Source: Dehalococcoidia bacterium (lineage in GTDB: Bacteria; Chloroflexota; Dehalococcoidia; Dehalococcoidales; UBA3254). From it: 64,000 nt of DNA. Position numbers and translations under genes: made by a program. The stretch covers positions 122,270 through 186,269 of the forward strand of contig JANYAV010000012.1 in assembly GCA_025361145.1 (NCBI GenBank), read 5' to 3'. Positions 45,947 to 54,129 of this stretch are shown here, piece after piece (the stretch's first letter is position 1; each line of letters starts with the position of its first letter). The notes beneath the pieces are model-generated. The model made no database searches and was not told the DNA's origin. It saw only the letters and a list, made by a program, of their open reading frames with translations.

Positions 45947-45982
45947 CTGAACCAAGTCTGACAATAACAGTGGAGAATACCC

Positions 45983-46360
45983 ATAGCTAAACGAATTCTT
46001 GTAATTGAAGACGATCCAAGCTTTCTGCGTTATTTAACGCATGTGTTAGAGAAAGATGGCTATGAGGTGATTAGTTCCTCTAATGGTCTGTTTGGCTTAC
46101 GTAAGGCCATGGAAGACAATCCGTCTCTATTGATTTTGGATGTGATGTTGCCGGGCTTGGATGGATTCGAGGTTTGCCACCGTTTACGGGAAGATCCTGC
46201 AACGGCCAAAATCCCTGTGATCATGCTTTCTGCCAAGGGCCAGGATACTGATAGGGCCGCTGCTTTAAAGGTTGGCGCTAATGAGTTCTACGCTAAACCT
46301 GCCGATCGCATCGTTTTATTAGCCAAAATTGCTGAGCTCTTAGCCTCTAAGTCTGTCTAA
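45983..46360 (+). CDS. CheY-like response regulator with probable AUA start
   Basis: A single-domain receiver of 125 residues if read from ATA 45983, giving (M)AKRILVIEDDPSFLRYL. The acidic pocket EDD is at 9-11, phospho-acceptor Asp53 is in LILDVMLPGLDG, Ser83 in IMLSAKG and Lys105 in YAKP. There is no ATG, GTG or TTG in frame between the upstream stop (45965) and this point. GGAG lies seven bases before the ATA. The track start, GTG 46043, would delete the first strand and the acidic pocket. No histidine kinase or output domain is nearby. Confidence 0.85.
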   Translation: MAKRILVIEDDPSFLRYLTHVLEKDGYEVISSSNGLFGLRKAMEDNPSLLILDVMLPGLDGFEVCHRLREDPATAKIPVIMLSAKGQDTDRAAALKVGANEFYAKPADRIVLLAKIAELLASKSV

Positions 46361-46401
46361 TCATCAACGAGATTACAATTATTGGAGACCTCACAGTTTC
46401 C

Positions 46402-46430
46402 TTGACAACTTAACTCCCAGCCAGTATCTT
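46402..46430 (+). promoter_or_regulatory. Promoter of the acyl-CoA synthetase gene
   Basis: Perfect TTGACA (46402-46407) and TATCTT (46425-46430) with a 17-base spacer, about 100 bases before the start codon. Confidence 0.65.
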
Positions 46431-46528
46431 GAAAAGCAAGACATCAAAAAAAGTTCGGTTTTTCCAATGTTGGTTGGCACTACTTTGGGGTGAGGGTTAT
46501 AAAAAATGTTGAGTAAAGGAGAGTAATC

Positions 46529-48427
46529 ATGACTGGAGAGTATGAAAAGGCATTCAAGAAATCCATTGAGCAGCCTGATAAATTCTGGGATGAAGCAGCA
46601 CAACAGATCGAATGGCACAAACCCTACACTAAAGTGCTCGACGATTCTCAAGCTCCTTTCTATAGATGGTTCACCGGTGGTGAACTCAATACCTGTTATA
46701 ACGCTCTTGATTTTCATGTTAAGAATGGTCGCGCTGACCAGCTCGCGATGATCTACGATAGCCCGGTAACCAACTCAATCCAGAAGTTCACCTATACCCA
46801 GCTTCGTGATAGGGTGGCAAAGTTTGCAGGCGTCCTGTTAGAAAATGGGATTAAAAAAGGCGACCGCGTAATTATCTATATGCCCATGATTCCGGAAGCG
46901 ATGATAGGTATGCTCGCGTGTGCTCGCATAGGTGCTATTCACTCGGTAGTTTTCGGTGGATTTGCACCACATGAGCTTGCCATTCGTATTAATGATGCCC
47001 GTCCAACACTGATTCTCTCCGCTTCATGTGGTATGGAAGGCAGTAAGATCATTGAATACAAGCCGTTACTGGATAAAGCAATTGAACTAGCACAACATAA
47101 ACCAGAGAAATGTATCATCTACCAGCGGCCTCAAGCTAAAGCTGGCATTATTGCTGACCGCGACATCGATTGGGTGGAAGCAGAGAAATCAGCAAAGCCG
47201 GCAGACTGCGTCTTCGTTCAGGCGACTGACCCCCTCTATATTATTTATACATCCGGCAGCACTGGTATCCCCAAGGGTGTGGTGCGGGACAACGGCGGCC
47301 ACGCAGTGGCACTTAAGTGGACGATGAAGAATATCTATAACATGGAACCAGGCGATGTTTTTTGGGCAGCTTCCGATGTTGGGTGGGTGGTAGGACATTC
47401 TTATATTGTGTATGCCCCCTTGCTGGCAGGCTGCACGACGATTATGTACGAAGGTAAACCAGTTGGTACGCCTGACCCCGGCGCGTTCTGGAGGGTTATT
47501 TCCCAGCATAACGTCAAAGCACTGTTCTGTGCTCCCACCGCATTCCGCGCCATCAAAAAAGAGGACCCCAATGGCGAGTACCTCAAAAAATACAATCTAT
47601 CCAGTTTCAAATACCTGTTCCAAGCAGGCGAGCGGCTCGACCCAGATACGTATTATTGGGCGAGTAATCTACTGAAAGTCCCGGTTATCGACCATTGGTG
47701 GCAGACGGAAACAGGATGGGCAATCGCTGCCAACTGTATGGGACTGGAGCCCCTTCCTATTAAGGCAGGCTCCCCAACAAAATCCGCGCCCGGCTACCAA
47801 ATTACCGTGATGGATAGCAACGGACGAATCCTCCCGAATGAAAAAGAAGGTACCTTTGCGGTTAAGTTGCCACTGCCTCCCGGGACCTTCCCCACCCTCT
47901 GGCAGAATGACAAGAAGTTCAGGGAATCATACCTTGACCCATTCCCAGGGTACTACTTTACCGGTGATGGTGGCTACATAGATAAAGATGGTTACCTTTT
48001 CATTATGGGTAGAGTGGACGACGTCATCAACGTAGCTGGACACCGTCTCTCCACTGGTGAAATGGAAGAAGTGGTAGCAAGCCATAAAGACATTGCTGAG
48101 TGTGCTGTGATTGGTGTGGCAGATGATTTACGAGGTGAAATACCATTTGGGTTTGTGATATTAAAGAATGGCGTAAATAGGGACCCCAAGGAAATACTAC
48201 AAGAGCTTTACGCAATGGTGCGTGACCAGATAGGTAACTTCGCTTATTTCCGAAATGCAGTGATAGTCAGGCAATTACCCAAGACTCGGTCTGGTAAGAT
48301 TTTACGTTCAACTATGCGCAAGGTCGCCAATGGTGAGCAATTTTCCATCCCGTCGACAATTGACGACCCCAATATTCTTGGAGAAATTAAAGAAGCCCTG
48401 GTGCGCGTAGACCATGTAAAAAAATAG
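46529..48427 (+). CDS. Propionyl-CoA/acetyl-CoA synthetase-like AMP-forming ligase
   Basis: A 632-residue ANL-superfamily ligase making acyl-CoA with ATP and CoA. Motifs: YIIYTSGSTGIPKGVVRDNGGH (P-loop), DHWWQTETGWAI, YYFTGDGGYIDKDGY, and the C-terminal catalytic lysine region PKTRSGKILRSTMRK. The N-terminal FTGGELNTCYNALDFHV and the VVRDNGGH sequence fit the PrpE (propionyl-CoA synthetase) branch better than Acs, so propionate is the best guess. The ATG follows AAAGGAGAG. Third-position base choice looks more C-rich than in neighbours, and a 10-base direct repeat flanks the gene; both could reflect acquisition. Confidence 0.88.
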   Translation: MTGEYEKAFKKSIEQPDKFWDEAAQQIEWHKPYTKVLDDSQAPFYRWFTGGELNTCYNALDFHVKNGRADQLAMIYDSPVTNSIQKFTYTQLRDRVAKFAGVLLENGIKKGDRVIIYMPMIPEAMIGMLACARIGAIHSVVFGGFAPHELAIRINDARPTLILSASCGMEGSKIIEYKPLLDKAIELAQHKPEKCIIYQRPQAKAGIIADRDIDWVEAEKSAKPADCVFVQATDPLYIIYTSGSTGIPKGVVRDNGGHAVALKWTMKNIYNMEPGDVFWAASDVGWVVGHSYIVYAPLLAGCTTIMYEGKPVGTPDPGAFWRVISQHNVKALFCAPTAFRAIKKEDPNGEYLKKYNLSSFKYLFQAGERLDPDTYYWASNLLKVPVIDHWWQTETGWAIAANCMGLEPLPIKAGSPTKSAPGYQITVMDSNGRILPNEKEGTFAVKLPLPPGTFPTLWQNDKKFRESYLDPFPGYYFTGDGGYIDKDGYLFIMGRVDDVINVAGHRLSTGEMEEVVASHKDIAECAVIGVADDLRGEIPFGFVILKNGVNRDPKEILQELYAMVRDQIGNFAYFRNAVIVRQLPKTRSGKILRSTMRKVANGEQFSIPSTIDDPNILGEIKEALVRVDHVKK

Positions 48428-48596
48428 CAAACCAGCATAATATCCGGGTCTATAGCAGGGGGTGAACTTTACTGCATGCGACAGTAGGCAATATGAGTTG
48501 CCAGGTTTTTGGGGGACCCCTCTTTGGAGGAGCGGTGCATTCGACCAACGAGATTGTTCTACTCAAAAGTGAAATGAAAGTGGGTAGGGAGCTAGA

Positions 48597-49994
48597 TCAG
48601 GACACAGGAACGATGCGCTTGCGATTGGAATGACCCAGTCGGTTTTCTACAAGGCTAACTATCAATAACAAAGCCAGGCTGAGACCGATTGCCCCTATAT
48701 CCAGATATTTAATAGCGTATATCTTGCTTATCATTCCGGTTACCCCGCCTCCGATGATAGCTGCTAGAGCGGCGTTAGAGGTTACTTTTAATTTATCTTT
48801 ATAGAAACCGGCAATGGCTGGAACAATGACTCCGCAGGTATAGATAGTGTAAGCGAAAACAATTGTGCTGATCACGCCTTTTAAAAGGAGCGCCAGCCCT
48901 AAGGAGGCCAGTCCTATGAATATAACGGATAAGCGTGACACTAACAGAGACTTATTATCGGCTTGAGATTTCTTGAAGAACCCAATGATGTTTACGGATA
49001 AAATGGTGCTTGAACTCCAGAGAGTAGCTACAGCAGTTGACATAATCGCAGACACTAGAGCTGCCAAGACTAACCCGGCAGCCAGAGTTGGCAGCAAACC
49101 GGTAATCAACTTCGGGAAAGCCTGCTCTGCGGAAATATTCGGGAAAACCGCAAAGGCTCCCATACCGATCAGAGTGATCGCCAGTGCCAGCGGGATGACC
49201 AACAACGCTGACCAAAAAGCCGCTTTTCTGGCTGTTTGGCCGTCGCGAGCACAGAATAACCGACCGTATAAGTCTGGTCCTACAACGTAGGTCAGGCCTA
49301 CGACCAGCAAGTAGGTGAGCAGATCCTTAATCCCGAAGGCGGCGCTTAATGGAAAGGACAATTTGTCAGCCGGAAGAGCTGCAGCTAGGCCGCTAAATCC
49401 GCCTAAGGTTGCCAGTAAAAACCCTAATCCGCAAAATATTCCAGTGAATATAATCACAATATCCAGAATATCGGTGCGGATAATTGAATACTGTCCGCCT
49501 GTCACTGCATAGCCAACGAAGATCAAAGTAAATGCTATCATCCAAATCTCCGTTGAGCCAATGCCAAGGACGGATAGGATTTTCCCGGCAGCGATGATCT
49601 GGGCTGCGGTGACGCCTGTCCAGGCCAGAACGATCACAATAGAAGCTGCCAGGGAGACCTTTCTGCCATAATGCTTTTCCAGTATCTGTGGCAGTGTGTA
49701 AAAACCGAAATTACGAACTTTAGCTGCGAAGAAATAACCCAGAACCATCAGTCCAAGGCTACCCACCAGTAACCACCAGGCACCTGACAGCCCTTTACTG
49801 AATCCCAAGCCGGCTAGACCTATAGTGGCGGAGCCTCCGATAATAGTCGCCAGTAGGGAACCTGTAATGAACGGCGTAGAATATTTACGGCCGGCGGTCA
49901 TATATTCGTCAAAGCGTAAATGACGCCTTCGACCCGCTAGACCAATACCGATTACAGCCAGAAAATAGACAGCGATTATGGCTAACAGCAGCAT
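48597..49994 (-). CDS. Sodium:solute symporter (SSS) family transporter
   Basis: A 465-residue membrane protein with about 13 hydrophobic segments in SSS-family order (PutP/PanF/ActP group). The N-terminal part is RFDEYMTAGRKYSTPFITGSLLATIIGGSATIGLAGLGF. The family stretch VVGPDLYGRLFCARDGQTARKAAF and the ALVSAIMSTAVATLWSSSTIL helix with small residues near the Na+ site are visible. The substrate is unknown; monocarboxylates would fit the nearby acyl-CoA ligase but this is inference. It is 57 bases downstream of a small CxxC protein on the same strand. The start follows GGAGGG. Confidence 0.9.
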   Translation of the reverse strand: MLLLAIIAVYFLAVIGIGLAGRRRHLRFDEYMTAGRKYSTPFITGSLLATIIGGSATIGLAGLGFSKGLSGAWWLLVGSLGLMVLGYFFAAKVRNFGFYTLPQILEKHYGRKVSLAASIVIVLAWTGVTAAQIIAAGKILSVLGIGSTEIWMIAFTLIFVGYAVTGGQYSIIRTDILDIVIIFTGIFCGLGFLLATLGGFSGLAAALPADKLSFPLSAAFGIKDLLTYLLVVGLTYVVGPDLYGRLFCARDGQTARKAAFWSALLVIPLALAITLIGMGAFAVFPNISAEQAFPKLITGLLPTLAAGLVLAALVSAIMSTAVATLWSSSTILSVNIIGFFKKSQADNKSLLVSRLSVIFIGLASLGLALLLKGVISTIVFAYTIYTCGVIVPAIAGFYKDKLKVTSNAALAAIIGGGVTGMISKIYAIKYLDIGAIGLSLALLLIVSLVENRLGHSNRKRIVPVS

Positions 49995-50051
49995 AAGCCC
50001 TCCAAAATAATAACGATAATCCCGAGGAAGAGAAAATGATGAATAAAATAA

Positions 50052-50276
50052 TTAGGTGGGCTTCTGTTGTCCGACTAAGGCTACCTCGATGTTTTTCCCA
50101 CAGTGAGGGCAGGTAAGTAGGAGGGAAACCGGTTGCTTCATAACTCGCTCAGCCACTGCCGTGACGACGGAATCGATATTATCCAGTCGTTCATCCATAA
50201 GTTCGATGCGCTGTTTTAAACGCGCAGAATCGGCATAATCACGGTCAGGATTGTTCTGTTTGCTATCATTAGCCAA
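50052..50276 (-). CDS. Small protein with CxxC zinc-ribbon-like end
   Basis: A 74-residue protein of unknown function, starting at TTG 50276 behind GAGGTG. The N-terminal half is charged and helix-prone (SARLKQRIELMDERLDNIDSVVTAVAERVM), suggesting a coiled coil. The C-terminal half has a single CPHCGKNIEVAL knuckle, which could bind zinc as a dimer. It is followed by the symporter gene and probably shares its transcript. No family recognised. Confidence 0.65.
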   Translation of the reverse strand: MANDSKQNNPDRDYADSARLKQRIELMDERLDNIDSVVTAVAERVMKQPVSLLLTCPHCGKNIEVALVGQQKPT

Positions 50277-50317
50277 AGTCGCACCTCTATGAAGAACCTG
50301 CTTTCTTAGTCTGACGT

Positions 50318-50326
50318 ATTATAGCA
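50318..50326 (-). promoter_or_regulatory. Extended -10 promoter of the small CxxC protein and symporter
   Basis: TGCTATAAT on the - strand, 41 bases before the TTG start, with no good -35. It is the same TGCTATAAT string as upstream of prs and of the aminotransferase-like gene. Confidence 0.5.
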
Positions 50327-50384
50327 AAGATTACGTAATAAGTTCCACTTAAACAGGATATCATCGGACGCTAGTTATCAAAGA

Positions 50385-50419
50385 TAAAACCCCCTGTCTG
50401 CCACTTCGATCAGGGGGTT
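50385..50419 (-). terminator. Terminator of the riboflavin operon
   Basis: AACCCCCTG/CAGGGGGTT (9-bp stem, 14-base loop) followed on the - strand by TTTTATC, 22 bases past the ribH stop. Confidence 0.88.
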
Positions 50420-50440
50420 GAGATTACATAATCATAGTAA

Positions 50441-50908
50441 TTATTCTATGCTGTGAAGCAGGTTAGCCATTTCGATGGCGGTGATAGCAGCTTTACTGCC
50501 TTCGTTGCCCTGTTTGGTGCCGGCACGCTCAATGGCTTGCTCTAGAGTATCGGCCGTGATAATACCGTATATAATAGGCAACCCCGTGTTTAGTCCTACC
50601 TGTGCAATCCCCTTGGTGACTTCTGCAGCTACATACTCAAAGTGGGGAGTACCGCCGCGGATAACTGCCCCCAGGCAAATGATAGCATCGTAATGCTTGG
50701 TAGTCGCCAGTTTTTGGGCTACCAGCGGAATTTCGAAAGAGCCTGGAACAAGCGTGACCTCAACGTCGTCTTCATTAACCCCGTGTCTGACCAGCGAATC
50801 CATGGCTCCTTCCAGCATTTTATTGGTAATAAAGTCATTGAAACGGCCTACCACTATGCCGAATTTCAGCCCGTCGCCGAGAAGCATACCTTCAAAAGTT
50901 TTTTTCAT
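50441..50908 (-). CDS. ribH: 6,7-dimethyl-8-ribityllumazine synthase
   Basis: It condenses the pyrimidine and butanone phosphate intermediates of riboflavin synthesis. The 155-residue protein has [45 protein letters not shown] with the catalytic histidine, and [20 protein letters not shown]. It is the last gene of the rib operon, 73 bases after ribBA, with GGGGGAT before the ATG. Confidence 0.97.
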   Translation of the reverse strand: MKKTFEGMLLGDGLKFGIVVGRFNDFITNKMLEGAMDSLVRHGVNEDDVEVTLVPGSFEIPLVAQKLATTKHYDAIICLGAVIRGGTPHFEYVAAEVTKGIAQVGLNTGLPIIYGIITADTLEQAIERAGTKQGNEGSKAAITAIEMANLLHSIE

Positions 50909-50981
50909 TTTATCCCCCTGGTAACTTAAAAATTATATTATAAAGGAATGGAAGCATTATAGAATTAAGACCTTACTCCGG

Positions 50982-52217
50982 TCAACTTTTCTTCTCGTCG
51001 AAGCTTTCAACGGCGTTGATTATATTAAGAATATGCCCCATCTTCTTCTGCTTTGTCTCCAAATAACCTTTGTTATGCGGATTGGGTTTGACCAGTATCG
51101 GAACAGTTTGAACTACCTTCAAACCATGACCAGCGAGGCTAATGACCTTTTTGGGGTTATTGGTCATCAATCTGATTTCTCGGATGCCCAGGTCTGTCAT
51201 GATCTGAGCGCCAACGCCATAATCCCTCAAATCCGGCGCAAAGCCCAAAGAGACATTAGCTTCGACCGTATCCATTCCCTGATCCTGTAAAGCATAGGCT
51301 TTGATTTTGTTATGGAAGCCGATGCCGCGTCCTTCCTGGCGCATATATATCAATACCCCGCGGCCTTCCTTAGCGATATTTTTTAAAGCGATAGCCAGTT
51401 GCTCCCCGCAATCGCACCGCAGGCTGCCGAAAATGTCGCCGGTGGCGCATTCACTGTGGACTCTGACCAGGACGGGTTTGTCTGAAGAAACGTCACCCAT
51501 CACCAGAGCAATGTGCTCGGCGGGGTCCACATCACTTTTATACGCCATCGCTATGAACTCCCCGAATTTCGTGGGCAATTTGGCTTCAGCTACCCTGTGC
51601 ACCAGTTTTTCATGACGGGAGCGGTAGGCAATAAGGTCGGTAACACTGATGATCTTAAAACCGAAATTATTTGCCATAATGCTTAGTTCAGGCAAACGGG
51701 CCATCGTGCCGTCGTCGTTGAGAACTTCACAGATAACACCCGCCGGATATAGACCGGCAAGCTTTGCCAGATCCACGATAGCTTCTGTATGTCCGGCTCT
51801 TACCAATACACCACCTTCTCTGGCTCTTAGCGGAAACATGTGCCCGGGATAAACCAGGTCACCGGGTTTGGTATTGGGATCGATCATGGTTAAAACGGTT
51901 TGTGCTCGGTCGGCCGCTGAAATACCGGTGCTGACCTTATGTTTAGCTTCTACTGAGACCGTAAAAGCCGTGGTGAAAGGCGAAGTGTTACGATCTACCA
52001 TCAAGGGGACTGCTAGCTCGTCCAGTCTCTGTCCGGTTAGCGGCAGACAGATCAAGCCGCGACCGTATTTAGCCATAAAATTGATAGCTTCAGGCGTGAT
52101 TTTCTCGGCCGCAATTGCCAGATCTCCTTCGTTTTCACGGTCTTCATTGTCTACAATCAAAACGAACTTACCCGCCTTGATGTCTGCGAGTGCTTCAGGA
52201 ATAGTTGATAATGCCAT
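50982..52217 (-). CDS. ribBA: Bifunctional 3,4-dihydroxy-2-butanone 4-phosphate synthase/GTP cyclohydrolase II
   Basis: It supplies both early precursors of riboflavin. The RibB half (1-200) has FVLIVDNEDRENEGDLAIAAE, TGISAADRAQT, HMFPLRAREGGVLVRAGHTEA and GVICEVLNDDGTMAR. The RibA half has LVRVHSECATGDIFGSLRCDCGEQL with the three zinc cysteines, the RQEGRGIGFHNKIKAY motif, and DLRDYGVGAQIMTDLGIREIRLMTNNPKK. At 411 residues it is full length. It lies 32 bases downstream of ribE. Confidence 0.97.
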   Translation of the reverse strand: MALSTIPEALADIKAGKFVLIVDNEDRENEGDLAIAAEKITPEAINFMAKYGRGLICLPLTGQRLDELAVPLMVDRNTSPFTTAFTVSVEAKHKVSTGISAADRAQTVLTMIDPNTKPGDLVYPGHMFPLRAREGGVLVRAGHTEAIVDLAKLAGLYPAGVICEVLNDDGTMARLPELSIMANNFGFKIISVTDLIAYRSRHEKLVHRVAEAKLPTKFGEFIAMAYKSDVDPAEHIALVMGDVSSDKPVLVRVHSECATGDIFGSLRCDCGEQLAIALKNIAKEGRGVLIYMRQEGRGIGFHNKIKAYALQDQGMDTVEANVSLGFAPDLRDYGVGAQIMTDLGIREIRLMTNNPKKVISLAGHGLKVVQTVPILVKPNPHNKGYLETKQKKMGHILNIINAVESFDEKKS

Positions 52218-52249
52218 GTTGGCCTCCCCTTAAAATGAAAAGGTGATCT

Positions 52250-52870
52250 TTAGAAACCCTGTTCCCGCAGGAATTCGGCGGATATTCCAGGCTTTTGAGC
52301 TTGAATAAAACGCTCGGCGTATTTGGCCATGATATCCACTTCCAGATTAACTGAGTTGCCCATTTTATGATACTGTAAATTAGTATGTGTCCGGGTAAAC
52401 TCTACCACGGATACTTGAAAACAGTCCGATCCCGGAGATGTGATAGTTAAACTAATACCTTCCACGCCTATATAGGCTTTTTCCACCAGGTAACGCATAA
52501 TTTCAGCAGGAGCGTTAATGCGGAAAATGGTTGCGCCGCTTTGGGGTATTATGTCAGTGATTATACCGGTACCGTCAATATGCCCCTGTACCAGGTGACC
52601 ACCTAATTCGCCTCCCAGGCTCATCGGACGTTCCAGATTGAGGAAATCGCCGGTTTTTAAACTGCCAAGTGTAGTACGTTGCAGGGTCTCCGGGCTTAAA
52701 TCGACAGCGAAAGAAATTGCATCGAAAACCGTGGCGGTTAGACAGGCGCCGTTAACACCTACGCTGCCGCCCAGTTCCAATCCTTTCGTCACCTGGCTGG
52801 CCGCGACAACTAATTTGCCGGAGCGTATAGAAGTTACCTTGCCCACTTCCTGGATGATACCCGTAAACAT
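52250..52870 (-). CDS. ribE: Riboflavin synthase alpha subunit
   Basis: It dismutates two lumazines into riboflavin. The 206-residue protein has the duplicated lumazine-binding fold: MFTGIIQEVGKVTSI, then GGSVGVNGACLTAT and ETLQRTTLG in the first half. In the second half are LGGHLVQGHIDGTGII, AYIGVEGISLTIT and VVEFTRTHTNL. It starts three bases after the ribD stop. Confidence 0.97.
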   Translation of the reverse strand: MFTGIIQEVGKVTSIRSGKLVVAASQVTKGLELGGSVGVNGACLTATVFDAISFAVDLSPETLQRTTLGSLKTGDFLNLERPMSLGGELGGHLVQGHIDGTGIITDIIPQSGATIFRINAPAEIMRYLVEKAYIGVEGISLTITSPGSDCFQVSVVEFTRTHTNLQYHKMGNSVNLEVDIMAKYAERFIQAQKPGISAEFLREQGF

Positions 52871-52873
52871 GCC

Positions 52874-53965
52874 TTATTTCCCCACGTAACCACTGACCAT
52901 AATATCTTCACCCACGCGGTCAAGATTAATTCGCTTTAATTTTGCGCATTGTATTAGCTTTTCGACGCCCCTTCCGGCTACTGCGGGACGTGCTTCCTGA
53001 CCACCGATAATCATGGGAGAAAGGAAAGCCACTACTTTGTCTACTATACCGTGATCGAAAAGGGAACCTATTAAAATACCCCCGGCTTCCACCAGAATGT
53101 TGGTAATCTCCTTTTTTGCCAGGATGTACAGCAGAGCTTTTAAATCAATTTGGCCGCGGTCTGACGGCATTTCCAGGATTTCTGCTCCGGTAGCGGAAAA
53201 AGAATTTTTAACCTTATTATCCAAATCATCAGCCAGGACTAATAGCGTGCGGCCTGGCTCCGAGAAAAGACGCGCCGTTGTAGGAGTGCGTCCCCTTCCG
53301 TCAACTATAATACGCAGGGGTTGTTTATGAGTGATTCCGCCTCTAACAGCTATTCTAACGGTAAGTTGGGGATTGTCGACGATAATCGTGCCAGCCCCAG
53401 TCATTACGGCATCAACTTCATAACGCATATGCTGGACCAGTTTGCGGGCTGATTCACCGCTGATCCATTTGGAATCACCGCTGCGGGTAGCTATCTTGCC
53501 GTCCAGGCTGGACGCGAATTTAACGGTTACGAAAGGTAGTCCGGTGGTAATATATTTAATAAAGGCTTCATTAAGTATAGTGGCCTCTTCCGCGTGTTCA
53601 CCAACGTAGATTTTAACGCCGGCCTTTTGTAATTCGGCCTGGCCTTTACCTGCTACTTTGGGGTTAGGATCGACAATGGGAAAATGCACTTCAGTAATCC
53701 CAGCGTCTAATAAAGCTTTAGTGCATGGAGGAGTGCGGCCGTGATGGCAGCAAGGTTCCAGAGTAACATAAAGAACAGCGCCTCTAGCCTCGCGGCCGGC
53801 CTGTTTAAGTGCCACGACTTCCGCATGGTCGCCTCCGGGTGGTTGAGTGTAACCCTGGCCGATGATTACATCGTTTTTTACCAGAACAGCCCCCACTGCT
53901 GGGTTGGGACTGACTTGACCCTGCGCCAATCTGGCTAATAAAAGTGCTTGTGTCATGTAGTCCAT
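52874..53965 (-). CDS. ribD: Bifunctional pyrimidine deaminase/reductase
   Basis: It performs the deamination and side-chain reduction steps of riboflavin synthesis. The N-terminal deaminase has GQVSPNPAVGAVLV, GDHAEVVALKQAG and LYVTLEPCCHHGRTPPCTKALL, with the zinc His and two Cys. The reductase half has VTVKFASSLDGKIATRSGDSKWIS, TGAGTIIVDNPQLTVR, and ITNILVEAGGILIGSL. It is 363 residues. The start ATG 53965 (MDYMTQALLLA) fits the family. However, the best ribosome binding site, GGAGGT, is 17 bases upstream and serves a seven-codon mini-ORF that overlaps the start. First gene of the operon. Confidence 0.94.
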   Translation of the reverse strand: MDYMTQALLLARLAQGQVSPNPAVGAVLVKNDVIIGQGYTQPPGGDHAEVVALKQAGREARGAVLYVTLEPCCHHGRTPPCTKALLDAGITEVHFPIVDPNPKVAGKGQAELQKAGVKIYVGEHAEEATILNEAFIKYITTGLPFVTVKFASSLDGKIATRSGDSKWISGESARKLVQHMRYEVDAVMTGAGTIIVDNPQLTVRIAVRGGITHKQPLRIIVDGRGRTPTTARLFSEPGRTLLVLADDLDNKVKNSFSATGAEILEMPSDRGQIDLKALLYILAKKEITNILVEAGGILIGSLFDHGIVDKVVAFLSPMIIGGQEARPAVAGRGVEKLIQCAKLKRINLDRVGEDIMVSGYVGK

Positions 53966-53976
53966 ATGTCGTACAT
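53953..53976 (-). CDS. Possible seven-codon leader peptide overlapping the ribD start
   Basis: ATG-TAC-GAC-ATA-TGG-ACT-ACA-TGA (MYDIWTT) begins exactly six bases after GGAGGT on the - strand. It ends inside the ribD start region (ATGA with the fourth ribD codon). Translation is inferred from the ribosome binding site alone. Confidence 0.3.
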   Translation of the reverse strand: MYDIWTT

Positions 53977-54129
53977 TCTAGCACCTCCATTTTCCAGACT
54001 GCAAATTAAAATAGATTACTCTAATTATCTGTAAACTTAACAACCGAGGCAGTTTGTTGTATGCTATTGGGAAATGGTTTTCGCCATTTTAAAAACGTTT
54101 CCCCCGGATTTAGTCAAGGAGTAGAAACG

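Noticed and set aside
46043-46360. ORF-track start of the response regulator at GTG 46043
   Set aside because: It would delete the first beta strand and the acidic pocket; the coding frame clearly continues upstream to the ATA at 45983.
48428-48596. Small structured RNA (SRP, 6S or similar) between the acyl-CoA ligase and symporter
   Set aside because: Some G/C-rich short inverted pieces (GGGGACCCC, CCTC/GAGG) but no conserved SRP core or 6S bubble; left unassigned.
53966-54129. FMN riboswitch (RFN element) upstream of ribD
   Set aside because: The gap before ribD is too short and shows none of the conserved RFN stem sequences.
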